Shown here one piece after another: positions 60,921-64,000 of a DNA stretch of 64,000 bases; the first letter of the stretch is position 1; every line of letters starts with the position of its first letter. Both the position numbers and the translations under genes were made by a program. The notes below the pieces were generated by a model. The model worked only from the letters and a program-made list of their open reading frames with translations. It was not told the DNA's origin and made no database searches. The stretch is from positions 32,258,812 through 32,322,811 of the forward strand of contig NC_059502.1 of NCBI RefSeq assembly GCF_914767665.1. Reading direction: 5' to 3'. Source of the stretch: Harmonia axyridis (taxonomy: Eukaryota; Arthropoda; Insecta; Coleoptera; Coccinellidae).

Positions 60921-63919
60921 CCAATCGAAGACCTCGTCCTCAAAAATGCTTTTTGTTGAAAGATAAATAAAAAAATTTTCAAAAGTGGAAGAAATTACTA
61001 TAAAAACTAAGTGTAAAAGTATTATTTAGTCAATAGAATTTTATTGAATATTGTTATAATTTTTTCAAGGAATGATTAGAATTCAATATGTATATTTGTA
61101 AATATTTCAACTGTTTTGTATAAATATGTGAATAAAAATTTTTATTACAACCAAGTATCTAAACGGAGGTTTTCATTAGGTCGATTTAAGTTCATCGAAT
61201 ATTCGAATAATTTCATTCAATAATTGATTTGAATTCAATATGTATATTTGTAAATATTGCAATTATGTTATAATAAAATAAATGGATGAAAATATCTATT
61301 ACAACAAAATATAAAAGCAATATACATATTCACAATCGATATTGTTTCATTCAATATTGTTGAGTGTATTTATGTTTTGTCAATATTTCAATAAAACTTA
61401 TTGTTCTGTACACTCAGTTAGGTACATGTTACAATAATAATTCATTAATAATATTTACTTTGCAGAAATAAACAATTTCTTCAATATGTTATTGTTTTAA
61501 TTATATTCATATAGTGCCATTTTCGCGTTTGCATAATGTAACAAAAAAATAAAATTGAGGTGAATTTATCCCTGACAATAATAAAATCAACCGAATAATT
61601 GAATCGATAACGAGTAATTGAAATACTCTGAAAGGTCTCTGCTAATGAAAAGTTTCATTATTTATATAAACTGATGTTTATTTTTAATGAGAATTAAATT
61701 TTATATACAGCTTATCGAATGAGCTGAGACAGGTGAGTGTTCTACAGAAATCAATTGGAAGACACAGTGGTAGCAAAAATGTAGGAAGAGGTTAAAATTA
61801 AATTAGCAAAACGAGAATAGAGTTGACGCAAATGCAGAATAACAACATATTGTCCTTAATGATGATTTATGCAGGGTTGAACATGAGTAGTTGGCCATAG
61901 CCTAGTGGTGAATGAAGGTCATCCAAGCCTGTTAGAAAATTCAAAATTGAAACATGGATTCAAAATATTCAGTTTCTGATGAAAAATTATAATTTAATGA
62001 TTACTTATAATGATAATTTATAATTTATTTTGACTTTGGCACCCAAAATACACAGAACATTATACTAGAAAACTGAAATTCTTGACTTCTCTATGATTAC
62101 CGTCGAAAGTTTGCAACGTTGCCAAAACATATCTCCTTTTCATCTAAACATCGATAATTAGCAAACGGTGCAATCTGTATAAATTATAAACATCGATTAA
62201 TACTGAACATTGATTATGGGAACAATGTTTATTTTTTGTTACACCGTACAAGTCCTTGAAATACAGGGTGATACTTGAAAATTTTCACACGAGAGTAGTA
62301 ACCCTCAAACGGAATATTGCTCAAATGAAAATATCGTATAGGTATCACTTACATTTCGAAAAAAGTGCTTTTAAATGTCATAACGCATAAATGATCTTCC
62401 TACACGTTTATCTACGTTCCTGAAAACATTTATTACATTAATGATAAGTAAAAATTAGACATTTCGTATGAAATTTCAATGAGCAAATGTTTATAGATCC
62501 TTGTTCGGTCTTTTTTTCGATTTAATCAGATTGGATAGTCTTTATTATCTATTATACATTCAAAAGATTTTAAATTTAGGTCCAAAAATAAATCTTCCAG
62601 CGGTTGGAAGGTAACGATTGAAATATAATCAAATTAAACTTATCGTCTTGATCCATCAGCTTTACACAGTTAAAATTTCATTAACTGAATGATGATCACT
62701 AAAACTGTAATTAAGACAAGTTCTGTAATACAATTTTGTCTCTGACATTAAAAATTTTTTTTTTATTAATATTGATAACCGATGTCAATTTTTTATGAGT
62801 TCCAAAATGGGTAATGTAGAAGATATTTATTTCTCGAAACAATCCTCATTACATTTGTGTCGTTGTATTTCATTTTCTGGAGGAAAATGCTTTTGGAGTG
62901 AACTGAATTAAAATTAATGAACAGACACAGCAATAGTAAATCTCATGTGGATAACGTCTGAAATCATACTAGCTAAACAAGATTCGATTTCGCACACATT
63001 CTGAAAAAGCAAAAAAAAAAAGAAACTTAAAACAGTATCTACAAACAAAGGTTAAGCACACATAATGCTTTCAATGAACAAATTTCCGATATACATTGTT
63101 CAGCATGTATTTGCCATAAACAAGACCAAAACATATACCTAGATGACATCAAGAACATCTTTTTTGCTTTATGACATATAGAGTGTTCAATGAAATAATT
63201 TAGCAATTTTTTGCTAGGTGTGGTGAGTTTGAAACAAAGGTTTCTGTTCTCAAATTATTGTATTTTGGGACTGAATTCGAATGTAATGTAGAATCCCTAA
63301 AAATATAAAAATGGAAATTGAAAACTTACAAAATAGCGGAATATCTAAAAGGGTTTATTCTCTTGATGACAAATTGGATGTCATCATTGAAATTAATTCG
63401 ATTTTTTACCGATTTCCACAAGAAAAAATTCAATAACAAATGATGTAATATTGCTCAAAAATAATAATTATACTTGATCACCATATTTTATCTTTTGATT
63501 TTTATGGATCTGAAACGAAACTGTGAAAACAATGAGGAAGTTAGAAAACATTTCTCTAACGATATAGGTGGTTTTTTGAGAAAATCATATTTTCGTATTT
63601 TATTCTACCCTCCTCATAAATTTTCAGGTCTAAATGAGTTTTTCGTACATTCACTGAAATGAAAGCTAATGATTTCAAATTATTTTCGAATTTTAGTTAT
63701 CTTAATGGTTTAGGTCATTTCAAAATTGCATTAAAAATTACTCATTCTTAATGTTACTTGAAGTGAGGTTTTTGACGAATCTCTACCTGAATTTTGTTTT
63801 AAATAGTTGCCCTCTTCATAGAAGCCTCATTTTTATATATGATCCGAGTGAGAAGGTACTCCTATCTCCTATCGTTGAATTTTTTTTTTGAGTTTGTGAA
63901 TCAATCTGACATAGACATC
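60921..63919 (+). other. Spacer between copies 9 and 10
   Basis: No gene recognised. The usual elements are present (52-codon frame 63504-63662; A-box-like stretch near 61898). It lacks one ATAAA and carries TAGAAGATATT, both shared with spacer 8. Confidence 0.6.
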
Positions 63920-64000
63920 ATGGAAGATTTTAAAGATCTAACAGAAAGTTTTATTCAAGACATGATTGTGAATTGTGGCTCTCATATTCCAATTTCTTAT
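63920..64000 (+). CDS. Copy 10: start of exon 1, cut by the window edge
   Basis: Only the first 27 codons are present: MEDFKDLTESFIQDMIVNCG and onward, preceded by QSDID as in copies 7-9. Whether it is intact cannot be seen. Confidence 0.85.
   Translation, partial: MEDFKDLTESFIQDMIVNCGSHIPISY

Larger units (their letters stand above)
8872..64000 (+). repeat. Tandem array of about 4.8-kb gene units (copies 1-10)
   Basis: Start codons of successive genes lie at 9979, 14697, 19419, 24228, 29033, 33844, 38656, 47387, 52193 and 63920. Spacings are 4718, 4722, 4809, 4805, 4811 and 4812, then 8731 and 4806, then 11727. Subtracting LINE B (3924 bp) and the copia element plus its target duplication (6922 bp) turns the two long spacings into 4807 and 4805. 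The two short ones contain copies with a 93-bp exon deletion. All units point the same way, and spacers are nearly as conserved as exons. The array continues beyond the right edge. Confidence 0.97.

Overview
The window looks like a piece of an insect (at least arthropod) nuclear genome. It is AT-rich, its one host gene family has a GT-AG spliceosomal intron, and it carries an insect-style mix of hAT, non-LTR (LINE) and Ty1/copia elements. I cannot name the order or species from sequence alone. I see no rRNA gene, credible tRNA gene, CRISPR array or prokaryotic operon.

Layout. Positions 1-8871 are nested transposon debris: a plus-strand LINE 3' relic split by a hAT element (78-2431, 8-bp target duplication); a heavily deleted relic of the array gene (2862-3609, 'copy 0'); and a dead minus-strand LINE (about 3610-8871, 'LINE A') split by an apparent solo LTR (5438-6727, 4-bp target duplication). 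Positions 8872-64000 form a head-to-tail tandem array with a unit of about 4.72-4.81 kb, holding nine gene copies plus the start of a tenth. Each unit has one two-exon gene on the plus strand (289-nt first exon, 363-nt intron in the copies measured, second exon of about 1.06-1.16 kb) and about 3 kb of AT-rich spacer. Spacers are as alike by eye as exons, so amplification or homogenisation is recent.

The gene encodes a 480-residue protein in its full form: an unrecognised N-terminus, five to six ankyrin repeats, and a C-terminal segment resembling the PRANC/F-box-like domain of ankyrin proteins in poxviruses, Wolbachia and parasitoid wasps. If that is right, the product is probably a substrate adaptor for an SCF ubiquitin ligase (inference). 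Only copy 3 (19419-21224) is full length and uninterrupted. Copy 2 is open but lacks one ankyrin repeat. Copy 1 shares that deletion and has a stop in exon 1. Copies 4-8 share one 2-nt frameshift. Copy 9 would be intact but is split by a copia element. Copy 10 runs off the window.

Two young insertions sit in the array. LINE B (39948-43871, minus strand) in copy 7 has intact ORF1 and ORF2 and a possible -1 frameshift junction. The copia element (53462-60378, minus strand) in copy 9 has identical 361-bp LTRs but a wrecked gag-pol. Their insertion points are only 21 bp apart in the consensus gene. Variants shared by neighbouring units suggest stepwise local duplication or gene conversion.
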